Assembly (NCBI GenBank): GCA_031276415.1
Contig: JAISNF010000007.1
Span: 1-5,296, forward strand
Direction: 5' to 3'
DNA from: Planctomycetaceae bacterium
Lineage (GTDB): Bacteria > Planctomycetota > Planctomycetia > Pirellulales > Thermoguttaceae
DNA length: 5,296 bases
The notes beneath the pieces were generated by a model that saw nothing but the letters and a program-made list of their open reading frames with translations, was not told where the DNA came from and searched no databases. Below, piece by piece: positions 5,136-5,296 of the stretch; position 1 is the stretch's first letter; every line of letters starts with the position of its first letter. The position numbers were made by a program, and so were the translations under genes.

Positions 5136-5156
5136 GAATAGTGAATAGTGAATAGT
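5136..5156 (+). repeat. Three perfect copies of GAATAGT
   Basis: The heptamer GAATAGT occurs three times without interruption in the non-coding tail after queG. No function is visible. The remaining sequence to the right edge (5157-5296) is AT-rich and shows no gene I can support. Confidence 0.85.
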
Positions 5157-5296
5157 TTCGCAAGCGGAATTATTAGTAAAATAGTAACCGTTCACGAAAT
5201 TTTAAGCGGAGTCTGTATTGTCGTTTATTGTTCTTCGTTTTTTATCTGAAAGGTTTTACTTTGTATTGGTCTTGATTTATTGTTATATGAATCTAT

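Noticed and set aside
5225..5296. Open minus-strand frame running in from the right edge, 23 codons before a stop
   Set aside because: It is too short, with no recognisable motif; it could be the end of a gene outside the window, but nothing supports this.

Overview
The window is AT-rich bacterial DNA with four or five protein genes and no RNA gene, insertion sequence, CRISPR array or phage gene that I can see. The gene content and protein style fit a planctomycete of the Pirellulales type with unusually low GC: a secreted COG4099-type esterase/peptidase with a C-terminal 'WLxSH' ending, an ECF sigma factor followed by a one-pass membrane protein, weak or absent Shine-Dalgarno sites, and secreted proteins of unknown function. 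This taxonomic guess rests on recall of protein patterns, not on a search.

Layout. Positions 1-176 are non-coding and carry one copy (A) of a dispersed repeat. Positions 177-1016 (minus strand) encode a secreted alpha/beta hydrolase with a complete Ser-Asp-His triad. Positions 1017-1476 form a 460-bp divergent intergenic region. It holds a second repeat copy (B), a four-unit 14-bp tandem array enclosed by a 7-bp inverted repeat and a T6 run, and a duplicated 12-mer just before a good ribosome binding site.

Positions 1477-5029 (plus strand) form a tightly packed gene row, probably one operon. It contains a secreted protein of unknown function (1477-2619), an ECF sigma factor (2619-3206, sharing one base with the previous stop in TAATG), a single-pass membrane protein that is a candidate anti-sigma factor (3217-4080), and epoxyqueuosine reductase QueG (4067-5029, 14-bp overlap with the previous gene). 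Two hairpins follow queG, then about 190 bp in which I see only a 7-bp triplet repeat.

How the genes may work together. Sigma factor, membrane protein and secreted protein have the layout of an envelope-sensing ECF module: outer protein, transmembrane regulator, cytoplasmic sigma factor. QueG performs the last step of queuosine synthesis in tRNA and has no obvious link to that module, so its place in the row may be simple co-transcription.

The most striking property is the density of short tandem duplications. At least nine independent ones, with units of 7 to 21 bp, lie both between and inside genes. One array, encoding Asn-(Val/Ile)-Asp six times, sits in the candidate anti-sigma factor, and another sits in a linker inserted in QueG. 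Every coding array has a unit length divisible by three. QueG also ends early, without the C-terminal HEAT-like region of characterised homologues.
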